Shown: positions 34,807 through 46,901 of the stretch, one piece after another
Layout of the letters: the number at the start of each line of letters is the position of its first letter
Position numbering within the stretch: position 1 is the first letter of the stretch
Assembly: GCA_028622995.1 (NCBI GenBank)
Contig: JAJQJQ010000007.1
Location: 2,356,001-2,420,000, forward strand
Direction: 5' to 3'
From: Panagrolaimus kolymaensis
Taxonomy: Eukaryota > Nematoda > Chromadorea > Rhabditida > Panagrolaimidae
Length of the DNA stretch: 64,000 nt
Notes under the pieces: model-generated
Databases searched by the model: none
What the model was told of the DNA's origin: nothing
The model's input: only the letters and a program-made list of their open reading frames with translations
Translations under genes and position numbers: made by a program

Positions 34807-35607
34807 GTTGGTTTTCAACTTTATGTTATTTTACTTTTTTAAAATGAAAAAAAAACTTTAATCTTGTTGGTCAAATTTTATTTCACTATTATTTTTTCTC
34901 GGATCCCATAGTTTTCTCACTTATCTCTTTTCTTTCTCTGTAAAGTACCTTCCGATGAGTTTAATGGCTATTCATATTCTTCTTCCTAATCGATCTCAAG
35001 AGTTTTCTTCCATCGTTTTTGTTTCCCACGGAAGGAAGTGCTTTTGTTGTCTTCAAAAGTAGTCTGATTTTTTCATTTTAATTTCTAAACTCAAACTAAT
35101 CTTTCCTAGCATTGTTTTATGACTCGTCCTGAATCCTGATAATCCAGGAATTTTTCATTGTTTCTTCAATCAGCTTAACTCATACAATAATATTTCAGGA
35201 AGTATCATCTTTCGTTGAATCAAAAATTGATCAAAGTTTTTTTTTCGGACTTTACTTTGAGTTCTTTTTTGTGAACGTTAATGTTTTTTTCCCTTTTTTT
35301 CGATCGGGAGTAGTGGGTGAAAAGAAAGGAAAAAGGCGGAGTGCTTGTTTTTCTTCTTCTTTCTCATCATCATCATTTCACTCAAAACTCAAATCGTCTA
35401 CTTCTTATTTTTTGTGGACGGAATTCAAGATTATTGAGCTGGTTGCTGCCCGATTGCGCGAAATCAAGAACTCATTTTTTTTGTCATATTCCGTTTTTTT
35501 TCTGTACCTTAGACAACAGAGACAAAAAAAGAAAGTGTCACTTTTGAAGAAGTTTGCTTTGAAGAAAATTTTATGTTCATGATATTATAAATTTTCATCT
35601 AATTAAA
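34807..35607. other. Intron of unit A and promoter region of unit B
   Basis: T-rich, with a mixed-composition stretch at about 35,290-35,470 including ATCGGGAGTAGTGGG and a CATCATCATC repeat, directly upstream of first exon B. Confidence 0.35.
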
Positions 35608-36139
35608 ATGGTGTTAAGTAGGCATCCTGCTCATTCTACATATTATTTCCATCCGCCTCCACCACCTCCTCCATCAATCATAACGACAACGGCTTCAACT
35701 TCGACTCCGCCATTTTCAATTGCATCAGCTTGGGAAATAGCAGCTCGGCATCGAAATGGTGGATTCCTTTTTCGTGGAAACAAATTTCTAAAATCACCTA
35801 GAGATAAACGACGATTTTCACGATCATGCGATGAATTGGATAATTTGGAAAATAATAACAATGATGGTGATTATTATTCAAATATGTCTGAATATTCTAA
35901 ACCTTTTCTTCCTCCTCCATCATCACCATTTCGTCGAAGAACTCCACGAGTGATTATGCGGACACCAATTATGGCTTCTCCAATGTTATTTCGTCATTCA
36001 CCAAGGAATCTTCGATCCAAGAGTAACGCTGCTCATGGAACAAATATTCGAAATGGGCTTCATCGACCATTGCAATATTCTGTTACTTTAGCTACTCCAT
36101 CAACTTTAACAATTCCTATTGGACAAAATACTAATCACG
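35608..36139 (+). CDS. gap-2: gap-2 alternative first exon B (Pro/Arg-rich)
   Basis: A single exon of 177 codons plus one base, ending phase 1 at a GTTAGT donor. It starts MVLSRHPAHSTYYF and carries a PPPPPPP run, a Ser/Arg region with RRFSRSCDELD, and PPPSSPFRRRTPRV. It is disordered and basic with SH3-ligand-like motifs. The phase matches the acceptor at 46902. The 532-nt open frame in A/T-rich DNA with normal amino-acid composition supports coding. Confidence 0.65.
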
Positions 36140-39100
36140 GTTAGTTTCAAATTTTTTGTCTTCTTTTTCTTAAAATTATCCAAATTTCTTCTCTTTCAAA
36201 AAAACTTTGCCTTCAAGAAATTTTTCTTTTAAAGATTCATTTTTGTTTCGTGACATCATAGCTTTTGATATTGAATTTTTTATATATTGTGCAGGATTAC
36301 CTTATTTATTTACAGCTTTACCTTTTCTTATCTTATTTTCTCATTCACTAAAGCTATTCAAAATCTTTTAAGTTTTTTTTTGTTAAATTCGGTAGTCTTT
36401 GTTCTTTTTCAAGCGATAAGAAGCAGCCGACCGATCAAGACAATTACACTTTTTTGGAAGTTTTTGTTTAGTGTTTGTTTTGAAAATCGCTTCTTTTTTC
36501 CTCGAAAAATGGCTAATCTTTTCTTTTCACCTCCTTTTTTGAACTGAAAAAATATTTTTTAAACTCAAAAGGTTAAAAAAAGTTTCATATAAGGTCGAAA
36601 AAGAAGTAGATGATGCTCCGATAGGAACCAGATCTTTTTCGGAATGGTTATCGGTGGTTATGGTTATGAACAATGAGAAAAGACGATAACAAAAAATACT
36701 TTTGAAAAAACTAGGATTTTGTTTTAAAAAATTTGTTACAATGTTTGCTTTTCAATTTTGAACAACAAAAAAACGTTCATTTGCATTCTTCAAGCTTATG
36801 TTTTTGGTTATTTTTTTTTAGTTTGCAGGTTTCAATTTTCGATCGAGAACAAAGTAAGATTAATTTCAAGTGGTTTCAACTTGAACGCATGTATCTTTTG
36901 CAAAAAGCAAAAAATGCAAACATTTTCGTTTGAACAGAAACAAAACGAAAAAACGATTGCAGCAATAAAACATCAAAAAGTTCAAAAAAAGAAGAACAAA
37001 ACCTTTATCATTCAAAAGAAGAAAAAAATAATCAAAATGACTCATTAAAAATGTAAAGGCAAAGAAAAAAAGATAAAAAAACTAATTACAACCACCAAAA
37101 AAACGGAGAGATGGAACGTAGAGGTCTCAATCTTGAAACTTTATTGGTAATAAATCCGTTTTCTTTTTGGTTAGTTGAAACTATTTAATTACCTTTTTTG
37201 GTTTTCTTGTATCGTTTCATTTTTTTAAATTACAATTTGTTTTCTGTCACTATAAATAAATTTGATTGGTTTAAGTGGTGGTCGATGTACATAAGACATT
37301 ATATGGCTTTACGTGATAAGACAAGTATGGATACATTTTTTCTCTGGTTTTTATGGGATGATTTTAATTGTTGGAGTTGAGCTTTTATGGGATGTTTTTT
37401 AAATTATATGTGTTCAGGCTTTTTCCATAGATAGCATAGCCGTTTTTATTTTTTAAACATATTTTTTCTTGTTGTCATCCATCTTTTTCACTTAATATTT
37501 ATTAATTTCAAGGCTAGACAGATGCCCTAATTTGCCATTTTATATTGTCTGTTTCTTTCCACTTTAGAAATTACACTACTCATTTTAAAAAATACTCTAA
37601 ATTTATCCAAAATTTGTTTTGGCCCTCTCAAACAAAAAAAAACACAAAATGTATTGTTTTGTTTGATTCTTTTAAAAAGTTTTTTTGTTTTTTTGAAGGA
37701 AATAAAAAACCATGTCTAAGATATTGAATCACGTATTTACGTTTTTTTTTTTTCAAAAACATTGGAAAGAAAAACGGCCTCCAACAGGGTTGAGTGGAAT
37801 ATAATGGTATGACATGGAATGCCTGCGACAAGTATGCAAATGGCGCAATTTTATTTAAAAATGCCTCTAGAATTGAATGTTTTACCTTTTAATGACATTA
37901 TTTCTATGTTTTTTCTTATTGTTATCGAAGTTTGGCAAACATAGAATTTTTTTTGCTACATTTGGTTCGTAATCGAACGCGCTTACCGCCAAATAAGATG
38001 CTATTGTAAATTTTCGATAAAATATATTTTTCTTATCTCTGATTTATATTATTTTAAATTCCATGCATTCCAGAACACAGTTAAAAAACAAAAAGCCGCA
38101 AAAATTGGGCGTAATTTTGGCGCATTTTTTCTTTGTTTTTTCTTTGATGGTAATTTTGCGATCCTTCCGGTTTCCTCAAAAAATTTCTTTTATTATTATT
38201 TATTTTCCAAGGTCAGAACTTCAGGGGGTCGGAGGGCATTGAATCTATCTATCTGTCTTTGCTGCTATCTCTTCTTGATTATTCGTCCTCCTTCTTTTTT
38301 TCGAAGACCATAAAAATGATTTCAAGCGTGAAAGTATTTCTATCTAAATTTTTTTCCTTGAGAAATAGTGTGTGTGCCGATTATAGCAAAAATGCGAAAA
38401 CGATATGTTTTTTTTATTATTCGGCGATGGAAGAAAAAAGTAAGAAAAGAATTTTGTAATGCGGCATTTTTTTTATTGTTTCGATAAAAGTCTTACCAGA
38501 AGGCCTAAACAACAACAGCAACAGTTTTGTTTCATGATCGAAGCAACAGCAGCGACGAAGACGCGAGAGATTGTTGCGACAATAATATTTTTTTAATTTT
38601 TTGATTGCGTGATTTCAATTTTTTGAATGATGAGTTTATGCTTGCGCTTCCTCCACATCTGTCGCTTACTTTTCTTGTTGCTGCAGCTGTCCCAGAAAAA
38701 AAGAAGTGCCATCAGCGATGATACTTTTAAAATTCATCAAGTTCGAATAAGACCCTCCCATCGTGTGACAAGTTTTTACGATTGTATTTTACAAAATGAC
38801 TCAAAAAATTATAACAATGTTTGACGTTGATGGTTGCTTTTGGATACATTCATGAAAGTCTTAATATAATCTAAAATATTTATAATTTTTTTACGGCTGA
38901 TTTCAAACCTTTGTTTTGAATTTCGAGAATGTCTTCTAAAAGCTCAATAAATAAAATCAAAGGATTCTTCAAATTCTAATAGTTGCATTAAAAAATTCTT
39001 TACATTTATTTTTTTTATAATTAGAAGTTGAGTCAATTCTTAGATATTTTTGTTCATAACTTGCAAGCAAAAATCACCCACCTTCAATATTTGCTTAACT

Positions 39101-41214
39101 TTTGTAGCTTTTTCGGGATCATAGTCCACGACAACACATACTATTACTTTTAAAAAAAAATATAGTTCACTATTATTTTTTCCGCAAAATTAGCAGCAAA
39201 AGCAAAGAAGAATAGTTATTTCATCGCTACGCCGTTTGACAGCTTGCTTTCTCGATATATATTCTTTTTTTGACGGAAATTTTTGCGCATTCTTTCACTT
39301 TTTCTGTAAACTTTTTAGTATAAAATAATAATAATTCTTTGTTATTACTATTTTTTAAATTCTATTTTATAATATATTTTTTTCTTAAAAAAATAATAAT
39401 AAAAGAATGCCAAAAAGCAAAAAAAGCGACGACAACAGCTGCATTTGGTCTTCGGCTTGTCACCTTCTGGAGGACTTTTGAAGCGTGACGACGACTTTCT
39501 CCAACCAAAAAAACGCGTAAATAGATCCTTTTCCGCTGCTTTCAAAAAGTAAACAATAATTTTTTTTGTTTTAGTTTTTTTTTGATAATAATAGTCAAAA
39601 AAAAAACATACTGCTAAAATGGTACATGCCAAAGTGCATGGTCACTTTTAGAGTCAACTAGGGAAGATTTGAGTGACCTAAACTTTTATATGCCTTTTAT
39701 CGTTCCCACTCTTTTTATTCCTATAGTTTTTTTTGTATAAAATTGATTATTCATTTGACACGCAAATTTTATTTAATGTCGATTAAAAGCGCAAAAAGGC
39801 GATTATGTTACGCAACGATCGCCGTTCACATTTTTGCATTTTTTCTTCATCAATTCCACGCTTTTATACTCCATCTCTTTTTTTCTTCTTCAAAAAAATC
39901 AACACCCAATTTCTCGAAGCAAAAAATGGTTTCGCTGGCCTTCACGCTTGAAAGCTTCTAAGAATCCCCAATTTTTTGTTGAATAAACTCGTTGCATTGT
40001 TTTATATATATTTTGTTCATTGCGAAACTGGTTTTTAATCTGTATTAAAATGGCCAAAAACAAAGCCTTCCTCTCTTTATGATGCACTTAATTTTCTCGC
40101 AATTCTGGCAATAACGATTAATTTCAAGTGATTCCCAATATTATTTTTTTGTGGCGATGCTGCGCTACGGAAATGTTCTGCAAATTTTTTTAATTGGAGC
40201 ATCAAAATGATAACAAATAAAAACTAGATTCCCCTCTTTGATGCTTCCTTGAGAAAGTTGGCTCATGGACTTGGATTGCGCGAGAATTATCTACTTTTCC
40301 GTAATTTGATCAATTCCACTTTTTTTAATGTAAGAGTTTCCTGAGACTCTCTCCCTTCACTATTTTCTTCAATCAAATAATACAAGAAAAAAGTGAGAAT
40401 TTTTTATTTCTGCAATTGGACACTTTAAAAAAATGTGATTTAAAAGCGATTATCGGCTTGGAAACAACCAAAGTCATACTAGTAGCAGCCGATTAGAAGG
40501 TGGTTGGCGACGGGGATGAGAAAAGTCTTCCGTAAAATATTTACAAAAATTTTAATGCTTTATTTTTCTTCCTGCAAAAAAATGTTAAATCGGATTTTTG
40601 TAATGAGCTTTGCTTTTTTCTGCAAAAACTTTATTTTCATGTCGCTTGCATTTTTTCAATCGCATGCTTTTAAAATATTGAAATTTCTGTTTATTTGATT
40701 CTTTATGTATTGAGGCCATCATTACTCAACATGATGGTGGTGGACATTCACAAATCAAATATACGACGACTGCTTTTCCAGTAGCTTGAGTCATAGCTAA
40801 AATGCTTCGAGAAAAGAAAGCTCTCATTGTTATTTATATTTATTCCAAATAAAGAGAAAAACTCCCAAAAAAAATTTAACCATCGTTTATTTTAGCCTTC
40901 CAAATATTTGCTTGCTTGTTTCTGCAATTCATTTTTCTCATTCAAAAAATGCTTTTTCTGCTTACTTTTTTCTTATTAGTTAAACATGACGTTAAAAAGC
41001 TTTAGAAAAAATAAAATATGTAGAACAGCGAATTTTTTGTGTTCCTACTTTCCCTCCCTCTCATTCTCTTTGATTTATTCCGTGTTACCATGTTTTTATT
41101 TTTCTCGAGATCTTTGAATTTACAGTTATTTTTTTCCAGTCATTCTTAAGATTTGATTCAAACCAAACCCACGAATTTTTTTCTTTAAAATTCAACGAAA
41201 TTTCATGAAGTAAA
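36140..41214. other. 5-kb intron between first exons B and C
   Basis: A/T-rich with many homopolymers; no exon with both splice sites and phase-1 end was found. A 65-codon ORF at 38627 (MMSLCLRFLHICR, later FKIHQVRIRPSHRV) is the best remaining candidate but its donor is poor. No repeats with clear ends. Confidence 0.35.
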
Positions 41215-41269
41215 ATGGAGCTGATTGATTACAATCTTGAACCGCGTTCACGATTTTCAACTGTTCGAG
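41215..41269 (+). CDS. gap-2: gap-2 alternative first exon C (short)
   Basis: An 18-codon first exon, MELIDYNLEPRSRFSTVR, plus one base, followed by a GT donor. It ends in phase 1 like A, B, D and E, so it can join the common exon at 46902. It gives an isoform that starts almost directly with the common body. It is short, so the call rests on the ATG, donor and matching phase. Confidence 0.45.
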
Positions 41270-42709
41270 GTTTGACTTTTTTTCGTCTTTCATTCATGCC
41301 AAAGTTTCACCTTCAAGGTCTTACTATCTTTGTCTTTTCTGTCTTCCATCGAACGATTTTTCTTATTGGATAAATTCGTTCTTTCCCACTCTCATTAGTT
41401 TTTCGTCAATTAAAAATGATTCTTTTTTTATTTATGAAACTGTTTTTTTTATCCATCTTTGTTTCTTTTGTTTTTCGCCTCTTAAAGGAGAGAGAGGAAA
41501 GGGTGACAGTTTCTTTCTTTTTTTCGATGGGTCCTTCACGGCCATCTCATTTCAGAAGGTGACGGACGCTTCCAATGACGCACGACGACACGATTCTGTT
41601 ATTTTGATTTTCTAAGCATAAATTTTTAGTCATTTTTTAAAAGAAAAAAAGAAACAATACATATATTTTTATTCAAAGTTTTTTGTTAGTATTAAAACAG
41701 TCATTTTTATGAAGAATCCGAAATGCAAGCTTTGGGAAAATAGATGTTACTATTTTAAAATAGAAAATAGAAAAATATAAGAAAATACAAAAAAGTTTTT
41801 AGAAAAAGCCTGGATAATCAAAGAAGCATAAAATGCTGATATAACTTATAGTAATATTTTCTAAAAATGATAACAACCAACTAAATAGCATTCTTTTAAT
41901 CCCATTTTTTAATTCGCTTTTAAAATAAGATCAAACATGTCTTTGATTCATGAATTTAAAATAAATCCAGTTGAAAGGAAAAGTGATCGATGGATGGAAA
42001 AAAGTTTCACATGAATCGAACAACATTCATGTTTTCAAGCGAGTCGAAAGTGAAATCCCACGTCGAGAGAAAAGATCTCTCTCTCTTTTCCGATCAATTG
42101 TATTCATTCACTTTAATTGTTGTGTTTGAAAATATAAAAGGAAAAAACTTTTATTTTGGAAAAAAGAGAAAACTTTGAAAATCCACAAAAAAAGAAATGA
42201 GAATGCGACAACATCACCGACGACGAAAACGAGGATGACACTCGAAAAGTTGTCGACGCGCTTTGGAAAGGAAGCAACAAGAAGTATTAGTAGTAGTTGT
42301 GGTAGTAGTAGTAGTATTCAATTCGATTCGAGGTGAAGAAGAAGAGATATATTCTGCGCGGTGCGTCCTCCTCCTGGCAGTCGTTTTCGTCATTATTTTT
42401 TGAAGGAATCAAAATCGGAGGTGAGCATCATCGGTGCTGTTGCTGCTGCTGTGCTCATTCGGTTCGTCGGCTGCTTTTTTTTTTTTGCAGCACGTTTCTT
42501 TCTCAATCTTTTTTCCTTTTTCCTTCCATCCATTGAAAAAGCGCGTTTGCTTTTTTCTTCTTCTTCTTGTTCACCACCGACGTTGGTATATTGCCGTCGT
42601 TGTTTTTTTTCGTGCTCCTGAATTCTACAGTGTTCAACCAACCTTTTTCCTCAATTTTCTGTTAATGGATTCAATGATTCAAAAAAGTTGAAATGTTTCA
42701 ACATAAAAA
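41270..42709. other. Intron and promoter region of first exon D
   Basis: T-rich in the left half. From about 42,190 to 42,640 composition shifts: AGTAGTAGTTGTGGTAGTAG repeats, GCGCGGTGCGTCC, GTTGCTGCTGCTG and GTTCGTCGGCTGC. This is a likely promoter and 5' UTR for exon D. Confidence 0.4.
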
Positions 42710-43040
42710 ATGGCAGCATCTTATCAGCGACAATCAAATACGGAATTTTGGATTTCAAGGATTTGGGAAATAATTTTATTTATTTGGAACTTTTTTATAA
42801 AACTTATTTGCTGCGGATTTTGTCGAAATTCAGAAAACTCACAACCTCATCGACTTATTGCTGCCAGAGGCGTTAAAATAGTTAGATTACCTGATGCTAA
42901 GAGGCCAGGTTGCGATGATGATAAAGATGTTGAGAATCTTTTAGGCCCTGATTTTTCTCCATATTTTAAACGAAAATATTTGGGCCATAAACACGCTTCC
43001 ACTAAACTTAATATTGATTCAGATTCAGATGGTGAAGAAG
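42710..43040 (+). CDS. gap-2: gap-2 alternative first exon D (possible membrane anchor)
   Basis: 110 codons plus one base, ending GAAGAAG before GTAAGG (phase 1). Residues ~13-37 are strongly hydrophobic and aromatic (FWISRIWEIILFIWNFFIKL), followed at once by ICCGFC. The Cys cluster at 34, 35 and 38 next to a hydrophobic helix suggests palmitoylation or a membrane-inserted hairpin. Glu20, Asn27 and Lys31 make a plain single-pass helix less certain. The rest is acidic with a DSDSDGEEG end. Spliced to 46902, this gives a membrane-associated RasGAP. Confidence 0.68.
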
Positions 43041-46000
43041 GTAAGGTTTTGAAGGAATTTTAAATTATATGAATGTTTCTTTATTTAATTCATTTTATAT
43101 GAAATTTTTTATTTTCATTATGAAAGATTTTTGCTTTAATTTTTTCAAAGCTTACTTATTCCTAAATCTTTTAAATATCTTATATTTTTATATCTAATTT
43201 TCATAGCTTCCTTTACCGAAAAGTTGATCAATTAAAACAATTTCTCTTTAATAGTTCCACAACTTTCTCGTTTCCAAAAATATATAACAAGGTCTCTTAT
43301 CAAAACTTTTTATTTTTCATTTTGGCTTTCATCCAAAGACAAAATCATTGATTTGACAAAGGAAAAATGTACTCTCTCTTTTCTTTTTGCAAACATTTTT
43401 TTGTATTTTGTTTTACACAAGTTTTAAAAAGAAATCTTTTTTACAAATTTCATTGAATTTTTACCGGTTTTTTCATTCTCTCTCTCAATTTTCATTTCTT
43501 CCGCAATTTGTCCACTCTCTTTATTTTTTCTTAGAACTTTATTTTGTCTTTCTATGTCTTTGATAAAGATGCAACAACCGCCATCACACACGATGGATGA
43601 CAACAAACAGTTCGCCACCGCCTTCTTTTTTTGTTTGTTTTTTCATAAAAGAATTTAATAGAAAAAGTTTTAATTTTTTTGTTGGGTGAATGAGGAAATT
43701 ATTGATTTTTATTATTGAAAATAAAATTTCCACGGAAAAAAGCATAGAAATAAAAAAATATGGAGGCAAACATGAATCAGATGGAACACTTTTCCATCCA
43801 TTCATCCATTTTTCTCTCATGATGATGAAATGAAGAACGAAAGTTGTTCGCAATTTTGAAGGACATGTGAAATTTTTTTTCCAACTCAAAATACTCTTTT
43901 TTGTTTTGATTCGGAGGTCGAAAGAAAAAAAAAGAGGGAAATGTAAAAAATTAAAGTTAAAATTTGAATTCAATCAATTGCTCCACAAAAATTAGTCTTT
44001 CTTTATTTTTTATCTTAAAGAAATAATCTTTCACTTTTTTCTTTATTTTTCTTAAATTTCGGAGTTAAACCTCTTGAAAAAAAGGTAAGGAAAAGAAAAA
44101 TGCTTGTTTAAACAACAACGGTCGATGAATGAATGAATTAGTTGTTATTGTGGTTGTAGTTGTTGAACAAAAAAAGGTGTACGTACAATAAATACGTATG
44201 TATTTAAGAAAATTAAACAAAACTATTTCGTTTTCATTTTTTTATCTTTGCATAAGAAGGAATATGAAAGGGAAAAAATATGCAAGAGTATTGTAAGTAT
44301 TTGTTGATAAAACGAAACATAAAAATTTTACAAAATTGTAGCAAAAAATCTAACAAATAATTTATAGAAAAAATGGTTTAAGAAATTTAGCTTTAAAATA
44401 ACTCGATCTGTAACTTCAAACTCTTTCCTTTAACTCGGTTATTACAACTTTTTGCAACTTTGCAAACATACGTATTTATCAATTTATTGTTCAACTTACC
44501 ATGGCTTTTATAATTAATTAATCTGTAACTTTTACTTTTCATAGTATAATAATTTGCCATTTTCACATCTTGTCTTCTTCCATTTTTATTCATTTACTCT
44601 GAGATAGTTTTTGAATTTTGCTCTTCTTGGTGATAATTAATTTATTAAAATAATTTTTATCTCAAATTTTATTCCTTCAAAATCGAAAAGCTCATAAAGT
44701 TTGAGACTAGTTTGAACATCTTTTTCATCTTTCGAAAAAGTTTTCATCAGCCTAACTTTTATTGTATTGGTGTTTTTTTTTTTTTGCAATGAAATTTGAG
44801 GAGAGTACGTCAAAAAGGAAAAAATGACTTCCATTATTAAACTTTTATGTTTATTTATAAAAAATAAGTTTCATTCATTATTAAAACTTTGAACCGGTTT
44901 CAACAAAATTTAAAAGCTTCCTTGGGTTGTTTTGTTGCAATACCCAAAACATTGTCTTTAACTTCGATGATGGTGTGCTGCTTTGGTATTCTCTTTTTTG
45001 TATACTCTTTTACTTTTCGACACTTCCGATGAAAAAAAAATAGTTTCTAACGGTCCATTACACGCCAATCTTCTTTTTTTGCACGGTGATCGTTATCGCT
45101 TCTTCTCTCACGCAACAACCATCAATTCAATAGAAGAAAGACGAAGGGAAAAAAATGCCATTTTTGATTTTGAACGATTAACTCTCTTTTTTTTACATTC
45201 GTACTTTACTATTTTTTTTCCATGACTCTTGTTTTGGGTGATATTTTGTTTAGATGTGGTTTTTAGGACATTTTTGTGTAAAAAGTTAATAATTAAGATC
45301 AAACTTTTCCACTCTTTAGGATTTTTATTTTTTCGGTGAATGCCATCCATATATGATTCTTATAGGATCAAAAGGTCAATGGATATTTAAAAAAATTCCC
45401 ATTTTTTAAATAAAAAACTGATATCTAATTTAATCATTCATCTACCTGATTCATTAAATAATCCATTCACAAACGCCTGAGGCGCTTTTTTTTTAAATTA
45501 TGCAATCAACATATGACCATCTAAATATCGCATCTTTTTTTACGTTTCATTTTTTTTGACCATCAAAGAAAATTAAATTTTCAAAAACATTTATATTTTT
45601 TATTTTCGCACTTATCTTTTTTTTTTGCTGCATAAAAATGCGGCAAACATTTATTTTCCTTCTCGGAAACACTTCAAAAAAGCTTTAACCCGACCGACCT
45701 AATTCAATCAAAAGCAATCTTTATTTTTTATATTAAATAAAACTTTATTTTATTCTCGGATTTTTTTTTAGCTTTTTTGTTGTAAAAAAGTGATAAAGTA
45801 ATAAATAGTAGCTTTGCAGCCGCTATTATTTGTTAGGTCAAAAAAAGCAAGGATTATTCACATATATTTGCTGCAGCAAAATTTTGTAAATCTTTAACAA
45901 TTTCTTTTTGTGTCATTTTTAAGTGATCCTCTCATAAAAAAAGAGCAACGAGGACACCGCCGGCGTCCCTTTTTATGGATATTTTTTCTTATAGTTGAGA

Positions 46001-46618
46001 ACCCTTGAATGTCCAACAACACAAAAGTTTTCCTCCTCTCACGTACCTAGTCCCGGCCACTCTGGCTTATTATAATACTTACTCTTTTTTTTTTGGTTGC
46101 GCACTTACCCACAAAAAATATTGTCTGACTAAAAAAGAGCCTCTCTATATTTTATTTCAATTTTTTGAGTAAAAATTTAGGGAGTAATGAAATTGTGGGT
46201 TTTAACTCATTTATAAAACTCTCTTTTCGATCGACCTGACTATCGAGGCCGAGAGCGCCTATTTTAATTCGTCCAATTTTTTTTCATAAATAAAAATTTG
46301 CGTGTTTCGTTAATCTCTTTTCTCGTTTTCGGTCATCATCATCATCGGCGGAGACGATGATGATAGAATTAATTTTGCAAAAAAGAAGTCCTAATTTTTT
46401 ACGTTTGTATTTGATCGGCGGCTTTTAAACAAAAGCATTGATTTTTTTTTCTTTGTGCTCAATTCACCAGCTTATGATCTTTTTTAATTACAGAATCACA
46501 AACTCTATCTCTCTTTTATTTTTCTTGAAACTTATTTTTTTCTGCGATCGTCTGCTATTTCCATCTTCATCTCTTGATCTCAATATTTGAGAAAGCTTGG
46601 AGACTTTGAGGTTTAACA
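43041..46618. other. Intron and promoter region of first exon E
   Basis: A/T-rich. A small perfect hairpin ATCATCATCG (46338-46347) / CGATGATGAT (46355-46364) with a 7-nt loop lies in a GC-richer block (46,230-46,420) about 250 bp upstream of exon E, the likely promoter. Nothing else supported. Confidence 0.35.
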
Positions 46619-46742
46619 ATGCATCGATCGTTATCATCGTCATTGGCAACAGCTAGTTGGCATCCATTTTGCAGTAATTATTCTTTAAATGTTATTCCAG
46701 AAGAGAATGTTTATACTCCAATTGATGGAGAATCTACTGAAG
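46619..46742 (+). CDS. gap-2: gap-2 alternative first exon E
   Basis: 41 codons plus one base: MHRSLSSSLATASWHPFC..., ending DGESTE and G before GTTTG. It is the first exon nearest to the shared exon at 46902, with a 159-nt intron, and ends in phase 1. Ser/Thr-rich with no domain. The short intron and matching phase make this the most secure first exon of the set. Confidence 0.7.
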
Positions 46743-46901
46743 GTTTGATTATCATAGATAGCTTCTTTATATTTAGAAGAAGATCATTTTTTCGTTCTTT
46801 TCTTTTTCGTTCTATTTTTTTTTAATTTGACCATTCAAGAAGTTTAATTTTAAAATCCAAAAACTTTTTAGTGCTTTTTTACTTATTTTAAAATGTTTTA
46901 G

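Noticed and set aside
38627..38824. 65-codon ORF with a hydrophobic start and FKIHQVRIRPSHRV
   Set aside because: Reasonable composition but poor donor (GTGTGA) and no phase match was confirmed.
45466..45490. CGCCTGAGGCG followed by T-run, like a bacterial terminator
   Set aside because: The region is nematode intron; short palindromes before T-runs are expected by chance in this composition.
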